Below are positions 25,396-35,601 of a stretch of 64,000 nucleotides of DNA, one piece after another. The translations under genes were made by a program, and so were the position numbers. Numbering within the stretch: position 1 is the first letter of the stretch; every line of letters starts with the position of its first letter. The stretch is from contig NZ_JABJVN010000002.1 in NCBI RefSeq assembly GCF_013618475.1, positions 186,001-250,000 of the forward strand, given 5' to 3'. Below the pieces are notes generated by a model. That model had not been told where the DNA came from. It saw only the letters and a program-made list of their open reading frames with translations, and ran no database searches. The DNA comes from Saccharibacillus deserti (GTDB taxonomy: Bacteria; Bacillota; Bacilli; Paenibacillales; Paenibacillaceae).

Positions 25396-27837
25396 TTGAA
25401 ATCTTTAACTGTATTTTTTCACGATTTGAAGACGCACCTGAAAAACCCGAAAATTCTGATTCCGATTATCGTTGTCTTGTTCATTCCGGTGCTGTACAGC
25501 GGGCTGTTTCTGAAAGCATTCTGGGACCCGTACGGAAAAATGGACGAGATTCCGGTAGCCGTCGTCAATTTGGACCGGGGCGCGGAGTATGACGGACAGA
25601 CGCTGCAGGCGGGCAAAGATCTGGTGGACGAGCTGAAAGAAGACGGATCGTTCGATTGGCGGTTCGTCGATGAGGCCGAAGCGGCCAAAGGCATGGAAGA
25701 CGAGAAGTATTACATGCGCATCACCGTTCCGGCGGACTTCTCGGAAAAAGCGACAACCGTGCTGGACGAAAAGCCGCAGCCGGCGCAGATCGAATTCTCG
25801 CCGAACAAAGGCTATAACTTCCTCGCCGGGCAAATCGGCGAGACGGCGATGAAAGAAATCAAAACGAAAGTCTCCGAAGCGGTTACCAAGACGTATACCG
25901 AGAAACTGTTTGCCAAGCTGGATACGATCTCGGAAGGCTTTAACGATGCCGGCGAAGGTGCGGGCAAACTCAAAGACGGCGCCGGGGATCTGGGCAGCGG
26001 AGCCGGCGAACTCAAAGACGGCGCTTCGAAGCTCAAAGACGGCCTCGCCCAAGCCGGAGAGGGCGCGGCGGCGCTCAAGAACGGCGCTTCGAAGCTGCAG
26101 GGCGGAACCCTGCAGCTCAAAGAAGGAGCAGGCGTGCTCCAGACCAATCTGGACAAGTTGGCCGCCGGTGCGGTCACTTTGCAGCAGGGCCAGGCCAAAC
26201 TGCAAAACGGAGCCGCCCAGTTGAAGACCGGAGCGGACTCGCTGCAGGCGGGAGCGGGCAAACTGGCCGGCGGACTGGACCAGCTGTCGGATGCGCACGG
26301 GTCGATCGAGACCGGAGCTTCCAAATTGACCGAAGGAGCGAAACAGCTCCAGGCGGGAATCGGCTCGACCGCGGATGGAGCGTCACAGCTTCGCGATGCG
26401 CTTAAAAAAAGTGCGGCCGGCAGTGCCCGGCTCAAGGAAGGGCTGGCCGCTTCGAGTACGGCAAGCGAGCAGCTCAGCGCAGGTGCGCAGGGGGTAGCCG
26501 ACGGTCTGGAGCAGCTGCTTCAAGCGGCGCCCCAACTGGCGCAGAGTCCCGAAGCGCAGAAGCTGCTGGCCGGTGCCAAAGAGGTAGCTTCCGGCAGCGG
26601 ACAGCTGAGTGCCGGACAGGCGAAGCTCAGCGCAGGTGCCGCGCAGCTTGACGGGGCCCAGCAGCAGATGCTGACCGGAGCGGAGAAACTCGCGGCTGGC
26701 GGTTCGCAGCTCAAAGCGGGTGCGGACAGCCTCGCAGCCGGTCAAACGCGGCTTGGCAGCGGACTGAAGCAGTTCGGCGCCAAGCTGGACGAAGCGGCAG
26801 CCGGCGGACAGACGCTGAGTGCCGGAGCGGGCAAGCTTGCCGCAGGCGGCAAACAGCTGCAGGCCGGACTCGGCCAAGCGGCTTCCGGAGCCGGAACATT
26901 GGCTTCCGGAGCCAAGCAGCTCAGTGCAGGCGCCGGCAAGCTCGGCAGCGGAGCGGGCGAACTCGCTTCCGGAGCGGCGCAGCTGAGCGCAGGTACCGAC
27001 ACGCTCTCTTCGGGAGCGGTCAAACTGCAGGACGGAGCGGGCAAGCTTGAGGACGGAGCCGTGCAGCTGAAGGATGGAGCGGGCAAGTTGGCCGACGGTT
27101 CCGGCGAACTGCAGACCAAGCTGAACGACGCGGCCGCCGAAACGGCCGACGTGAACAAAGGGGACGCCAATGCGCAGATGTACGCGGCTCCGGTCGAACT
27201 AAGCGAAACGGTCTACCATGATGTACCGAACTACGGTACGGGCTTTGCGCCGTACTTCCTGTCGCTGGGTCTGTTCGTGGGTGCGCTGATTTCGACCCTC
27301 GTTGTGCCTCTGCGCGGATCTTCCGTCAAAGACGCGACAGGCTGGAACCGGTTCGTCAGCCGTTTCCTGTCGTTCTTCGGCATGAGTCTGCTGCAGTCCG
27401 CACTGGCGGTTGTCGTCACGCTCTTCATGCTGAAACTGGAAGTTCAGAGCGCAGCCCTGTTCTGCCTTTTCACCTGGGTGACCAGCTTCTCGTTCACCAT
27501 GATGGTTCAGGCATTCGTCACCTGGTTGGACAATCCGGGACGGTTCATGATGCTGCTCCTGCTGATCTTCCAGCTGACAACCAGCGCGGGAACGTTCCCG
27601 CTGGAACTGATTCCCGATTGGATGAAAGCTTTCAACCCTTGGATGCCGATGACCCATACCGTGACCGGCTACAAAGCGGCCATCTCGACCGGCATAACGG
27701 ATGTGGTCCGGAACCAGTCTATTTTGATGGGCGCGATCGGTGTCGTCTGTGTGCTGCTGACCTTGGTCTACTTCCTGCGCGAACGCGATGTGCGTACGCC
27801 GGAGACGAGTACGGGAACGGCTCCCGCACACGCCTAA
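25396..27837 (+). CDS. YhgE/Pip family membrane protein with long GA-repeat rod
   Basis: This 813-residue protein has the YhgE/Pip architecture: one N-terminal membrane helix (PIIVVLFIPVLYSGLFL), a conserved extracellular start (WDPYGKMDEIPVAVVNLDRG), and a C-terminal part with about five membrane helices (residues 620-790). Between about 195 and 595 lies an unusually long, low-complexity array of 7- and 11-residue units built on G-A-x-x-L (for example LKDGAGELKDGASKL-type units). It probably forms a long helical rod outside the cell. Relatives include the phage infection protein of lactococci and ESX-linked proteins. It uses a TTG start after GAGGAGA. Substrate or ligand is unknown. Confidence 0.88.
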   Translation: MKSLTVFFHDLKTHLKNPKILIPIIVVLFIPVLYSGLFLKAFWDPYGKMDEIPVAVVNLDRGAEYDGQTLQAGKDLVDELKEDGSFDWRFVDEAEAAKGMEDEKYYMRITVPADFSEKATTVLDEKPQPAQIEFSPNKGYNFLAGQIGETAMKEIKTKVSEAVTKTYTEKLFAKLDTISEGFNDAGEGAGKLKDGAGDLGSGAGELKDGASKLKDGLAQAGEGAAALKNGASKLQGGTLQLKEGAGVLQTNLDKLAAGAVTLQQGQAKLQNGAAQLKTGADSLQAGAGKLAGGLDQLSDAHGSIETGASKLTEGAKQLQAGIGSTADGASQLRDALKKSAAGSARLKEGLAASSTASEQLSAGAQGVADGLEQLLQAAPQLAQSPEAQKLLAGAKEVASGSGQLSAGQAKLSAGAAQLDGAQQQMLTGAEKLAAGGSQLKAGADSLAAGQTRLGSGLKQFGAKLDEAAAGGQTLSAGAGKLAAGGKQLQAGLGQAASGAGTLASGAKQLSAGAGKLGSGAGELASGAAQLSAGTDTLSSGAVKLQDGAGKLEDGAVQLKDGAGKLADGSGELQTKLNDAAAETADVNKGDANAQMYAAPVELSETVYHDVPNYGTGFAPYFLSLGLFVGALISTLVVPLRGSSVKDATGWNRFVSRFLSFFGMSLLQSALAVVVTLFMLKLEVQSAALFCLFTWVTSFSFTMMVQAFVTWLDNPGRFMMLLLLIFQLTTSAGTFPLELIPDWMKAFNPWMPMTHTVTGYKAAISTGITDVVRNQSILMGAIGVVCVLLTLVYFLRERDVRTPETSTGTAPAHA

Positions 27838-27880
27838 GCCGCGGGTTGGGACGGCCGTTTCTATTCGCTGTATTCTGTTC

Positions 27881-27912
27881 AAGAAGTCCGGCTGCTGCCG
27901 GACTTCTTTTTT
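27881..27912 (+). terminator. Terminator of the YhgE/Pip gene
   Basis: AAGAAGTCCGGC and GCCGGACTTCTT with a short loop are followed by TTTTT. Confidence 0.92.
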
Positions 27913-28098
27913 GTAGGAAAGGACGGGGAGGCGGTATGCGGGAGCCGCAGCTTTATGCCGCGCCTTTATAATGAAGGTAAACCTTATTGTTAATCGGTAT
28001 CGGACGAAGATTCGTACCGGAGGCTTGAATCGCTGTTCAACCTCCAACGTTCGCTTTTGCACATTTTGCATCATTGCTTGGACAAATTGCTTCTTCCA

Positions 28099-28127
28099 TA
28101 GGCAAAGCGTAAATTTTGTCGTATAAT
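28099..28127 (+). promoter_or_regulatory. Distal candidate promoter of gltB
   Basis: A perfect TATAAT at 28122-28127 with a weak TAGGCA 17 bases upstream. Confidence 0.35.
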
Positions 28128-28252
28128 GACTCAAAATCATGCCGCTCCCTGCGCTGCAGCCGCTGCGGCGACGCGATTGTCCGGTTCGGCACATCAATGC
28201 GCTAATGCTTCGCCGCAAAAGGAAGTTTTATCGGGCAGATAAAAGATTTAAA

Positions 28253-28282
28253 TTGCACGGCGTGGAAGCTGAATGTTACAAT
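28253..28282 (+). promoter_or_regulatory. Proximal candidate promoter of gltB
   Basis: TTGCAC (28253-28258) and TACAAT (28277-28282) are spaced by 18 bases. Transcription would start about 195 bases before the start codon. Confidence 0.5.
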
Positions 28283-28482
28283 GGGGAAACCAAAAATCCA
28301 ACTGCGAACCCGCTTTTCGCGGGATGTGGAAGACTGCTTTTTGACCCCAGCGGAGCATCCGCCGGGTGCGAAAAGGAGTCTGTTCTCTTATATCCGAGGC
28401 TTTTCGGTGGTCTGCCACGCGCAAGCGCCTTTACCTCCCGTCGGGATGAATGAATTTCATTATAGAAAGGTTGTTTGATGAA

Positions 28483-31400
28483 ATGACTGGATTGCCTCCG
28501 AAACAGGGTCTTTACGATCCCCAGTTTGAAAAAGACGCCTGCGGCATGGGCTTTATCGCCAATATCAAGGGAGCACCCGCACACGATATCGTCAGCCGCG
28601 CGCTGACCATGCTCGAGAACATGGAACACCGCGGCGGCCAGGGAGCCGAGCCGAACTCCGGCGACGGAGCAGGTATCATGCTGCAAATTCCGCACGAATT
28701 TTTCGCTTCCGAGGAGCTCGGATTTACGCTGCCGGCCGCCGGGGATTACGGAGTCGGTATGCTGTTCCTGTCGACCGACGACAAAATCCGTGCCCGTCAC
28801 GAATACCTGCTCGGCGAGATCATTCAGGCCGAAGGACAGAAGCTGCTCGGCTTCCGCACGGTTCCGACCGACGACGGCACGCTTGGTTTTTCCGCCAAAG
28901 CGGCCAAGCCCTGCGTACGCCAGGTGTTTATCGGACGCGGTGCCGTAAACGGCACGGACGATCTGGCTTTTGAACGAAAATTGTATGTGATTCGCCGTCT
29001 GGCCGAGATGTCGATCCGCTATGCGGAAGGCGAAGGCGCGGAGTCTTTCTACATTCCGAGTCTGTCGAGCCTCAAGATCGTCTACAAAGGCATGCTGACT
29101 ACGGCGCAGGTTGGACAGTTCTATCCGGATCTGCGCAACGAGAAGCTTAGTTCGGCGATCGCGCTGATTCACTCGCGTTTCAGCACGAATACGTTCCCGA
29201 GCTGGGACCGTGCGCACCCTTACCGTTTCATGATCCACAACGGCGAGATCAATACGATGCGCGGCAATGTGAACTGGATGCATGCGCGCCAGACCCTGTT
29301 CGAGAGCGAAGTGTTCGGTCCCGACCTCGACAAGGTCAAGCCGGTCATCAACCCGGACGGTTCCGATACGGCGATGTTCGACAACACGTTCGAATTCCTG
29401 TATCTGAGCGGACGCTCGCTGCCGCATGTGGCCATGATGATGGTGCCGGAGCCTTGGAGCAAGCACGAGACGATGGACGATACGAAAAAAGCGTTCTACG
29501 AATATCACAGCTGTCTGATGGAACCGTGGGACGGCCCCGCCGCGATGGCGTTTTCGGACGGCGTGCAAATCGGCGCGATCCTTGACCGCAACGGGCTTCG
29601 TCCGGCACGCTACTACGTGACCAAAGACGATACGATCATCCTGTCCTCCGAAGCCGGTGTGCTTGACGTAGCGCCGGAAGACATCTTGTACAAAGACCGT
29701 CTGCGTCCGGGGCGGATGCTGCTGATCGATACCAAGGAAGGCCGGATCATTTCCGACGAGGAAGTCAAAGGCCTGATCGCTTCCGAGCGTCCGTACCGCG
29801 AATGGCTGGACGAGCACATGATCAATCTCGACGAGCTGCCGGATGCCCAGGAACCGCCGGCTCCGAAGCACGAGAACGTGACGCAGCTTCAGCTGTCGTT
29901 CGGTTATACGTTCGAAGAACTGCGGAAAGTGTTGGAGCCGATCGCTTCGACAGGAATCGAAGCGACGGGGTCGATGGGCTACGACGCCCCGCTCGCCGTG
30001 CTGTCCGATAAGCCGCAGCGTCTGTACAACTACTTCAAGCAGATGTTCGCGCAGGTAACCAACCCGCCGATCGACGCGATCCGCGAGGAAATCGTCACGT
30101 CGGCTTCGACGGCAATCGGTGCGGAACGCAATCTGCTGCTGCCGGAACCGGAAAGCTGCCGGATGATTTCGCTGGATACGCCGGTATTGTCGAACGAAGA
30201 TTTTGCGAAGATCCGTCATGTGCACCGTCACCGTCCGGGCTTCCGCGCGATGACGATTCCGATCTTCTTCGAAGCGGCGCGCGGCGCCGACGGCCTGCGC
30301 GATGCGCTGGACGCCATGTGCAAAGCGGCTGACCGCGTCATCAAGAAAGGGCATAACATCCTGATCTTGTCCGACAAAGGCGTGAATCGGGACAATGCGG
30401 CCATTCCGGCGCTGCTTGCCGTTTCGACCATGCATCACCATTTGATTCGCCAGGGAACACGCACCAAAGTCACCCTGCTGCTGGAATCCGGCGAACCGCG
30501 CGATGTGCATCACTTTGCGCTTCTGCTTGGATACGGCATCAGCGCCGTCAATCCTTACCTGGCGTTCGAGACGCTGCAGGATATGATCGCGCAGGGTATG
30601 CTTAGAGGCATCTCGCACGAAAAAGCGGTCAAGAACTTTATCAAAGGCATGACCAAGGGCGTGGTGAAAATCCTGTCCAAAATGGGGATTTCCACGATCC
30701 AGTCGTACCGCGGTGCCCAGATCTTCGAAGCGGTGGGTCTCAAGCCCGAATTTGTGGATCGCTACTTCACCTGGACGCCTACTCGCATCGGCGGCATCGG
30801 GCTCGAAGAAGTGGCGTTCGATACGCTGCTGCAGCACAACCGGGCTTTCTCCGACAAAGACGGCATCGACAAGGTGCTCGATTCCGGCGGCGAATATCAA
30901 TGGCGAAGCGACGGCGAAGACCATTTGTTCAACCCGCAGACCATTCACCTGCTGCAGCATGCCGTTCGCACAGGCGATTACGAAACGTACAAGAAGTATG
31001 CACGCCTCGTCGAAGGGGAGTCCAAACAGCATCTGACGCTGCGCGCGCTGCTGAACCTCAAACCGGTCGGCGAACCGGTTCCGCTGGACGAAGTCGAACC
31101 GGCTTCCTCCATTATGAAACGCTTCAAGACCGGAGCGATGTCGTTCGGTTCGATCAGCAAGGAAGCGCATGAATCGCTTGCGATCGGGATGAACCGGATC
31201 GGCGGCAAGAGCAATACCGGCGAAGGCGGCGAAGATCCGGCGCGCTTCATTCCGGATGCCAACGGAGATTCCCGCCGCAGCGCGATCAAACAGGTCGCTT
31301 CGGGCCGCTTCGGCGTGACGTCGAACTACCTGGTCAACGCCGACGAGATCCAGATCAAGATGGCGCAGGGGGCCAAGCCGGGCGAAGGCGGACAGCTGCC

Positions 31401-33075
31401 GGGCCGCAAAGTTTATCCTTGGGTCGCGGAAGTTCGGGGTTCGACGCCGGGCGTAGGTCTCATCTCGCCGCCGCCGCACCATGATATCTATTCGATCGAA
31501 GATTTGGCCGAATTGATCTACGATCTGAAAAATGCCAACCCGCGCGCGGATATCAACGTGAAACTGGTCTCCGAAGTCGGGGTAGGCACGATTGCGGCCG
31601 GCGTTGCCAAAGGCCGCGCCGACATTATCCTCGTCAGCGGTTACGACGGCGGAACCGGCGCATCGCCGCAGGGTTCGATCCGCCACGCGGGCATGCCGTG
31701 GGAACTGGGTCTGGCCGAGACGCATCAGACGCTGATTCTCAACAATCTGCGCGACCGCGTCGTACTGGAGACGGACGGCAAAATGCTGTCGGGCCGCGAT
31801 CTGGCTGTCGCCGCTCTGCTCGGAGCGGAAGAATACGGCTTCTCGACCGCGCCCCTGATCGCCGTCGGCTGTATCATGATGAGAGTATGCCAGCTGGATA
31901 CCTGTCCCGTCGGCGTAGCGACGCAGAATCCGGAACTGCGCAAGAACTTCATGGGCGATCCGGAACATGTCGTCAACTTCATGAAGTTTGTCGCGGAAGA
32001 TCTGCGCGAGATCATGGCACAGCTCGGCTTCCGCAGCATCCAGGAGATGGTCGGACGCACGGACTGCCTCGATGCGGTGGATGCTTCGCATCATTGGAAG
32101 AAAAAAGGTCTCGATCTGACGCCGCTGCTGCATGTGCCGACGCTTCCGGAAGGCAGCACGCCTTTCCGTTCGCAGACCCAGAATCACGGTCTGGAACATA
32201 CGCTCGACATGCGCGAACTGCTGACGGCTGCCGCCCCTGCGCTTGAACGCGGAGAGAAAGTCGACGCACACTTCAAGATCACGAACGTGGACCGGGCCGC
32301 CGGCACGATTCTCGGCAGCGAAGTTACGCGCAAATACGGCGCGGCCGGGCTGCCGGACGATACGATCAGCCTGCGTTTCACCGGTTCGGCCGGCCAGAGC
32401 TTTGGCGCGTTTGTACCGAAAGGCATCACGCTTGAAGTGTCGGGCGATTCCAACGACTACGTGGGCAAAGGTTTGTCGGGCGGCAAGTTGATCGTGAAAC
32501 CCGATCCGAGAGCGACGTTCAAGTCGGAAGAAAATATTATCATCGGCAATACGGCGCTCTACGGCGCGACTGCGGGCGAAGCTTATATCAGCGGAATCGC
32601 CGGCGAACGTTTCGCGGTCCGCAACTCGGGTGCGAAAGTGGTCGTGGAAGGTACGGGAGATCACGGCTGCGAATACATGACAGGAGGACGCGTAGTGGTA
32701 CTCGGCGCGACGGGACGCAACTTTGCGGCCGGCATGTCGGGCGGCGTCGCTTACGTCTATGACGGAGCGGGCGATTTCGTCGACCGCTGCAACCTGGAAA
32801 TGGTGCTGCTTGAGACACTTGAAGACGCAGCGGAGAAAGAAGAAGTCCGCGAACTGATTCAGCGTCACGCGGAGCTGACCGACAGCGGCGTAGCCAAGCT
32901 GATTCTCGACGGTTGGGAACAGACGTCGGGCCGTTTCGTCCGCGTCATCCCGAAAGATTACAAGCGCATGCTGGAACAGATCGAAAAAGCCGAATCGACC
33001 GGTCTGACCGGCGATGACGCGCTCTTGGCCGCTTTTGAAGCCAATATGCGCGAGCTGGCCCGTGCAGGCGGCTGA
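28483..33075 (+). CDS. gltB: Glutamate synthase, large subunit
   Basis: This 1530-residue protein transfers the amide nitrogen of glutamine to 2-oxoglutarate. The chain begins with a 19-residue propeptide before the catalytic cysteine ([12 protein letters not shown]), which becomes the N-terminus of the mature amidotransferase domain. Next come the central and FMN-binding synthase domains ([40 protein letters not shown]). The iron-sulfur cluster cysteines lie in [12 protein letters not shown], and a C-terminal beta-helix with many glycines closes the chain. Length is normal. No gltD small-subunit gene follows, so the NADPH-dependent partner must lie elsewhere. Confidence 0.97.
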   Translation: MTGLPPKQGLYDPQFEKDACGMGFIANIKGAPAHDIVSRALTMLENMEHRGGQGAEPNSGDGAGIMLQIPHEFFASEELGFTLPAAGDYGVGMLFLSTDDKIRARHEYLLGEIIQAEGQKLLGFRTVPTDDGTLGFSAKAAKPCVRQVFIGRGAVNGTDDLAFERKLYVIRRLAEMSIRYAEGEGAESFYIPSLSSLKIVYKGMLTTAQVGQFYPDLRNEKLSSAIALIHSRFSTNTFPSWDRAHPYRFMIHNGEINTMRGNVNWMHARQTLFESEVFGPDLDKVKPVINPDGSDTAMFDNTFEFLYLSGRSLPHVAMMMVPEPWSKHETMDDTKKAFYEYHSCLMEPWDGPAAMAFSDGVQIGAILDRNGLRPARYYVTKDDTIILSSEAGVLDVAPEDILYKDRLRPGRMLLIDTKEGRIISDEEVKGLIASERPYREWLDEHMINLDELPDAQEPPAPKHENVTQLQLSFGYTFEELRKVLEPIASTGIEATGSMGYDAPLAVLSDKPQRLYNYFKQMFAQVTNPPIDAIREEIVTSASTAIGAERNLLLPEPESCRMISLDTPVLSNEDFAKIRHVHRHRPGFRAMTIPIFFEAARGADGLRDALDAMCKAADRVIKKGHNILILSDKGVNRDNAAIPALLAVSTMHHHLIRQGTRTKVTLLLESGEPRDVHHFALLLGYGISAVNPYLAFETLQDMIAQGMLRGISHEKAVKNFIKGMTKGVVKILSKMGISTIQSYRGAQIFEAVGLKPEFVDRYFTWTPTRIGGIGLEEVAFDTLLQHNRAFSDKDGIDKVLDSGGEYQWRSDGEDHLFNPQTIHLLQHAVRTGDYETYKKYARLVEGESKQHLTLRALLNLKPVGEPVPLDEVEPASSIMKRFKTGAMSFGSISKEAHESLAIGMNRIGGKSNTGEGGEDPARFIPDANGDSRRSAIKQVASGRFGVTSNYLVNADEIQIKMAQGAKPGEGGQLPGRKVYPWVAEVRGSTPGVGLISPPPHHDIYSIEDLAELIYDLKNANPRADINVKLVSEVGVGTIAAGVAKGRADIILVSGYDGGTGASPQGSIRHAGMPWELGLAETHQTLILNNLRDRVVLETDGKMLSGRDLAVAALLGAEEYGFSTAPLIAVGCIMMRVCQLDTCPVGVATQNPELRKNFMGDPEHVVNFMKFVAEDLREIMAQLGFRSIQEMVGRTDCLDAVDASHHWKKKGLDLTPLLHVPTLPEGSTPFRSQTQNHGLEHTLDMRELLTAAAPALERGEKVDAHFKITNVDRAAGTILGSEVTRKYGAAGLPDDTISLRFTGSAGQSFGAFVPKGITLEVSGDSNDYVGKGLSGGKLIVKPDPRATFKSEENIIIGNTALYGATAGEAYISGIAGERFAVRNSGAKVVVEGTGDHGCEYMTGGRVVVLGATGRNFAAGMSGGVAYVYDGAGDFVDRCNLEMVLLETLEDAAEKEEVRELIQRHAELTDSGVAKLILDGWEQTSGRFVRVIPKDYKRMLEQIEKAESTGLTGDDALLAAFEANMRELARAGG

Positions 33076-33138
33076 TTGCCGGATTCCTTTTTCGGATAGA
33101 TATTGATGTTGTGAAGTTTGAATTTTATCAAGCGAAAG

Positions 33139-33179
33139 GCCTACCCGTTTCTTTCAAGAGAAGCGGGTAGGCTTTTTTA
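33139..33179 (+). terminator. Terminator of gltB
   Basis: GCCTACCCGTTTCT and AGAAGCGGGTAGGC pair around a short loop and are followed by six T residues. Confidence 0.93.
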
Positions 33180-33333
33180 ATGGGAAATAATAGGATGAGA
33201 CCGCCAAGCTATGTTACATTGGTAACGAAGAGTTCTTTTGAAGAAAACAGACCAAAGCGAGCCGGAGGCGAACGCGCAGAGTCGGAAGACTCGGCATTCA
33301 AAGACATGAACGGGAAGATTGGTTCGGAAGTGA

Positions 33334-33558
33334 ATGTTCGGTACATTTGACGCTATTCAACCCTTCGGGTTTTGCGTAAGCGGGGATTTGGAATCTTACG
33401 CCCGGTACGCCAGCGGCATATGGGCCGACGAATTTCCGGGGCATGAGATGCTTCAGGAGAAGCAGCTGCTTGAACGTGAAAAAAGACGGGATCAGACCTT
33501 GGTGAGCTTCTTCGAGCGGGCAGCCGCAAGCGATAAGAAAAGGATAAAAAAGAGGTGA
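33334..33558 (+). CDS. Small hypothetical protein
   Basis: A 74-residue open frame with codon use like its neighbours and a modest ribosome binding site (GGAAGTGA). The N-terminal half is mixed (FGFCVSGDLESYARYASGIW) and the C-terminal half is highly charged (EKQLLEREKRRDQ, ending in KKRIKKR). I do not recognise it. It lies alone between gltB and an ABC transporter. Confidence 0.45.
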   Translation: MFGTFDAIQPFGFCVSGDLESYARYASGIWADEFPGHEMLQEKQLLEREKRRDQTLVSFFERAAASDKKRIKKR

Positions 33559-33585
33559 CTGTTACCTTGTCAACCCTAAAGGTAA

Positions 33586-33641
33586 GGTTACGTTTTCCTG
33601 AATCGCACCTAAAGCGTGTGCGTTTCAGGAAAACGTAAACC
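33586..33641. repeat. Large inverted repeat upstream of ABC-2 transporter
   Basis: The arms GGTTACGTTTTCCTGAA (33586-33602) and TTCAGGAAAACGTAAACC (33624-33641) pair over about 17 bases with one bulge; GCGCAC-like inner bases extend the stem. Just upstream a second small pair, TTACCTT and AAGGTAA (33562-33586), overlaps it. There is no T run. It could be an operator for an unknown regulator or an RNA hairpin in the transporter leader. Confidence 0.7.
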
Positions 33642-33694
33642 TCTGATTAAGAGTTGAAAGGGTACTAGGAATGAGAAGGAGGAATATAGCTTAT

Positions 33695-34654
33695 ATGGAA
33701 ATCATCAGCGACAAAATGCCTGTTCCGGGCAGCAAAAGCAAGATAACCGGAGAACCCGTCGTCCGTTTCGACAACGTGGTCAAGCAGATCGGCCGCAAAA
33801 CGATTATCGAAGGCTTGACGCTCGACGTACCGCCGGGACAAGTCTTCGGTTTCCTTGGACCAAACGGTTCGGGCAAAACGACGACGATTCGAATGATGAC
33901 GGGGCTCATGGCGCCAAGTTCCGGAGATATCGTCATCGACGGCCGCAGCATCACGCAGGATTTTGAACAGGCGATTTCTCAAGTGGGAGCGATCGTGGAG
34001 AATCCCGAGATGTACAGCTACCTGAGCGGTTATCGCAATCTGAAGCAGTATGCACGTATGCGCTCCGACGTGACGAAGGAACGGATTGACGAGGTCGTTC
34101 AGTTTACGGGGCTGGATCGCCGGATTCATGACAAAGTATCGACTTATTCGCTTGGCATGCGCCAGCGCCTTGGCGTCGCACAGGCCATTCTGCACCGTCC
34201 CAAACTGCTGATCCTCGATGAGCCGACCAACGGACTCGATCCCCAGGGAATCCGGGAGCTGCGCGATTACCTGAGAGAGCTGACGCGCAAAGAAGGCACG
34301 ACCGTATTCGTATCGAGCCACCTGCTCAGCGAAATGGAACTGATGTGCGATACCGTGGCGATTATCCAGGCCGGCAAATTGATCGATGTACGGGAGCTGC
34401 ACGGCGAGGCGGATATCCATGCGACACTCGAGACGATATTCGATGTGGGCGAGCGGATCGAAGAAGCGCTGACCCTGCTCGGAGGCGGAGAAATCCGAAA
34501 CGGCCAGTTGGTCGTACGGACGAACCGCGAGGGAATTGCGGAGATCAATACCCGTTTCATTCAGGCGGGAATACCGGTCTACGGCATACGCCCACTCACC
34601 CGCACGTTGGAAGATCAATTCCTGGAGATGACGGGAGGCGGCGGAATTGTTTGA
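33695..34654 (+). CDS. ABC transporter ATP-binding protein
   Basis: This 319-residue ATPase has Walker A (GPNGSGKTTTIRMMTGL), a Q-loop region (VGAIVENPEMYSYLSG), a variant signature (YSLGMRQRLGVAQAIL), Walker B (LLILDEPTNGLD) and the switch histidine (VSSHLLSEME). The shape is that of ABC-2 type exporters for bacitracin-like peptides or lantibiotics. The ATG at 33695 follows AAGGAGG; an ATG at 33671 lies before that site. The stop overlaps the permease start by eight bases, giving one transport unit. Confidence 0.92.
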   Translation: MEIISDKMPVPGSKSKITGEPVVRFDNVVKQIGRKTIIEGLTLDVPPGQVFGFLGPNGSGKTTTIRMMTGLMAPSSGDIVIDGRSITQDFEQAISQVGAIVENPEMYSYLSGYRNLKQYARMRSDVTKERIDEVVQFTGLDRRIHDKVSTYSLGMRQRLGVAQAILHRPKLLILDEPTNGLDPQGIRELRDYLRELTRKEGTTVFVSSHLLSEMELMCDTVAIIQAGKLIDVRELHGEADIHATLETIFDVGERIEEALTLLGGGEIRNGQLVVRTNREGIAEINTRFIQAGIPVYGIRPLTRTLEDQFLEMTGGGGIV

Positions 34655-35429
34655 TTTTCTCGGACTCGTACATAATGAAAGTATTAAAATTTACGCGCGT
34701 ATACGCACTTGGATCATGCTCGGCGTATTGGGGCTTGTTGCGCTGTTGATGCCGGTTCTTTTCTCTTTTGTCGGCGAAGATATGGGCATGTGGAACTCGC
34801 TTAATACGCTGCTGCAGTTCTGGTTCCTGCCGACCGTATTCGCGGTTGCTGTCGCTGCGGATACGGTCGCGGGCGAATTTTCGCGCGGCACGATCAAGCT
34901 GCTTCTGATCCGTCCGTGGAGCCGCATCAAAATTCTGCTGTCCAAATACGTGGCGGTCCTGTTGTTCATGATTGCGTTGTACGTGATGCTCACGGTACTC
35001 GGTATGGTGATGTCGGCCCTGCTGTTCGGAACTCCCGCTGACCCGGATGGTCTTTCGGGGCAGCTTACGCTCAGTCTTTCCGAGTTTTTCTGGTGGTCGC
35101 TGCTGTATCGGCTGATCGACTGTCTGATTTATGTGACGATGGCGTTCATGTTCTCGTCCATATTCCGAAGCAATTCGCTGTCGGTAGCGCTGACGATCAT
35201 CCTCCTGTTCATGGGAAGTCTAATTACGCTGTTGGTCGATCCTTCGAAATACGCGATCGGCCGCTACCTGCTGTTTGCGAATATGGATTTGAGCCAGTAT
35301 ATCGTTTCATCGACGGGTAGTTACGGGGGGATGTCGCTCGGCTTTTCGCTGGCGGTTCTGGCCGTCTACTATGTCGTATTCCTGGCTCTGACGTTCTGGG
35401 TTTTCAAAAAAAGAGACGTCGCCGCGTAA
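34647..35429 (+). CDS. ABC-2 type transporter permease
   Basis: This 260-residue protein has about six membrane helices and the ABC-2 permease motif AADTVAGEFSRGTIKLLLIRPWSR, which couples to the ATPase. It starts at TTG 34647 behind GGGAGG, overlapping the ATPase gene by eight bases. A terminator follows. With its ATPase it probably exports a peptide or drug; there is no accessory two-component system nearby that would identify the substrate. Confidence 0.88.
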   Translation: MFDFLGLVHNESIKIYARIRTWIMLGVLGLVALLMPVLFSFVGEDMGMWNSLNTLLQFWFLPTVFAVAVAADTVAGEFSRGTIKLLLIRPWSRIKILLSKYVAVLLFMIALYVMLTVLGMVMSALLFGTPADPDGLSGQLTLSLSEFFWWSLLYRLIDCLIYVTMAFMFSSIFRSNSLSVALTIILLFMGSLITLLVDPSKYAIGRYLLFANMDLSQYIVSSTGSYGGMSLGFSLAVLAVYYVVFLALTFWVFKKRDVAA

Positions 35430-35452
35430 CAGGAACATCGGTCTCCATTATG

Positions 35453-35487
35453 AATCCCGCTTTCGCGTTTGCGAAAGCGGGATTTTT
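35453..35487 (+). terminator. Terminator of the ABC-2 transporter operon
   Basis: ATCCCGCTTTCGC and GCGAAAGCGGGAT pair around a TTT-type loop and are followed by TTTTG. Confidence 0.92.
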
Positions 35488-35538
35488 GCGTACGCTGGCC
35501 AAGTAGGAAGCGGGGTGCCCTCAGTGAATTTTTTGCGC

Positions 35539-35544
35539 TATAAT
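35539..35544 (+). promoter_or_regulatory. -10 element of the tsaE operon
   Basis: A perfect TATAAT 57 bases before the tsaE start. The -35 position has no good match. Confidence 0.4.
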
Positions 35545-35601
35545 GAATAAATCAACAGACCGGCCGTTTGTAAGACACACTGCGCCGGAAGGAAAGCGAA
35601 G

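Larger units (their letters stand above)
27913..28482. other. Long upstream region of gltB
   Basis: About 570 bases without a gene. It holds two candidate promoters and two small hairpins (CCCGC-TTTTC-GCGGG near 28308, and CCCAGCGGA ... CCGCCGGG near 28344-28367). Such a long leader may be regulated, but neither hairpin has a T run and no riboswitch or T-box consensus was recognised. Confidence 0.4.

Noticed and set aside
25950-27120. Repeated DNA that could be taken for a CRISPR or satellite array
   Set aside because: The repeats are imperfect, keep a single reading frame and encode the GA-repeat rod of the YhgE/Pip protein; there are no constant spacers.
27962-28482. T-box or riboswitch in the gltB leader
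   Set aside because: Small hairpins exist, but there is no T-box core, no terminator with a T run, and no match to a riboswitch consensus I know.
28276-32868. A 1530-codon open frame antisense to gltB
   Set aside because: It mirrors gltB codon for codon, has no ribosome binding site or domain, and is a by-product of the GC-rich codon use of gltB.
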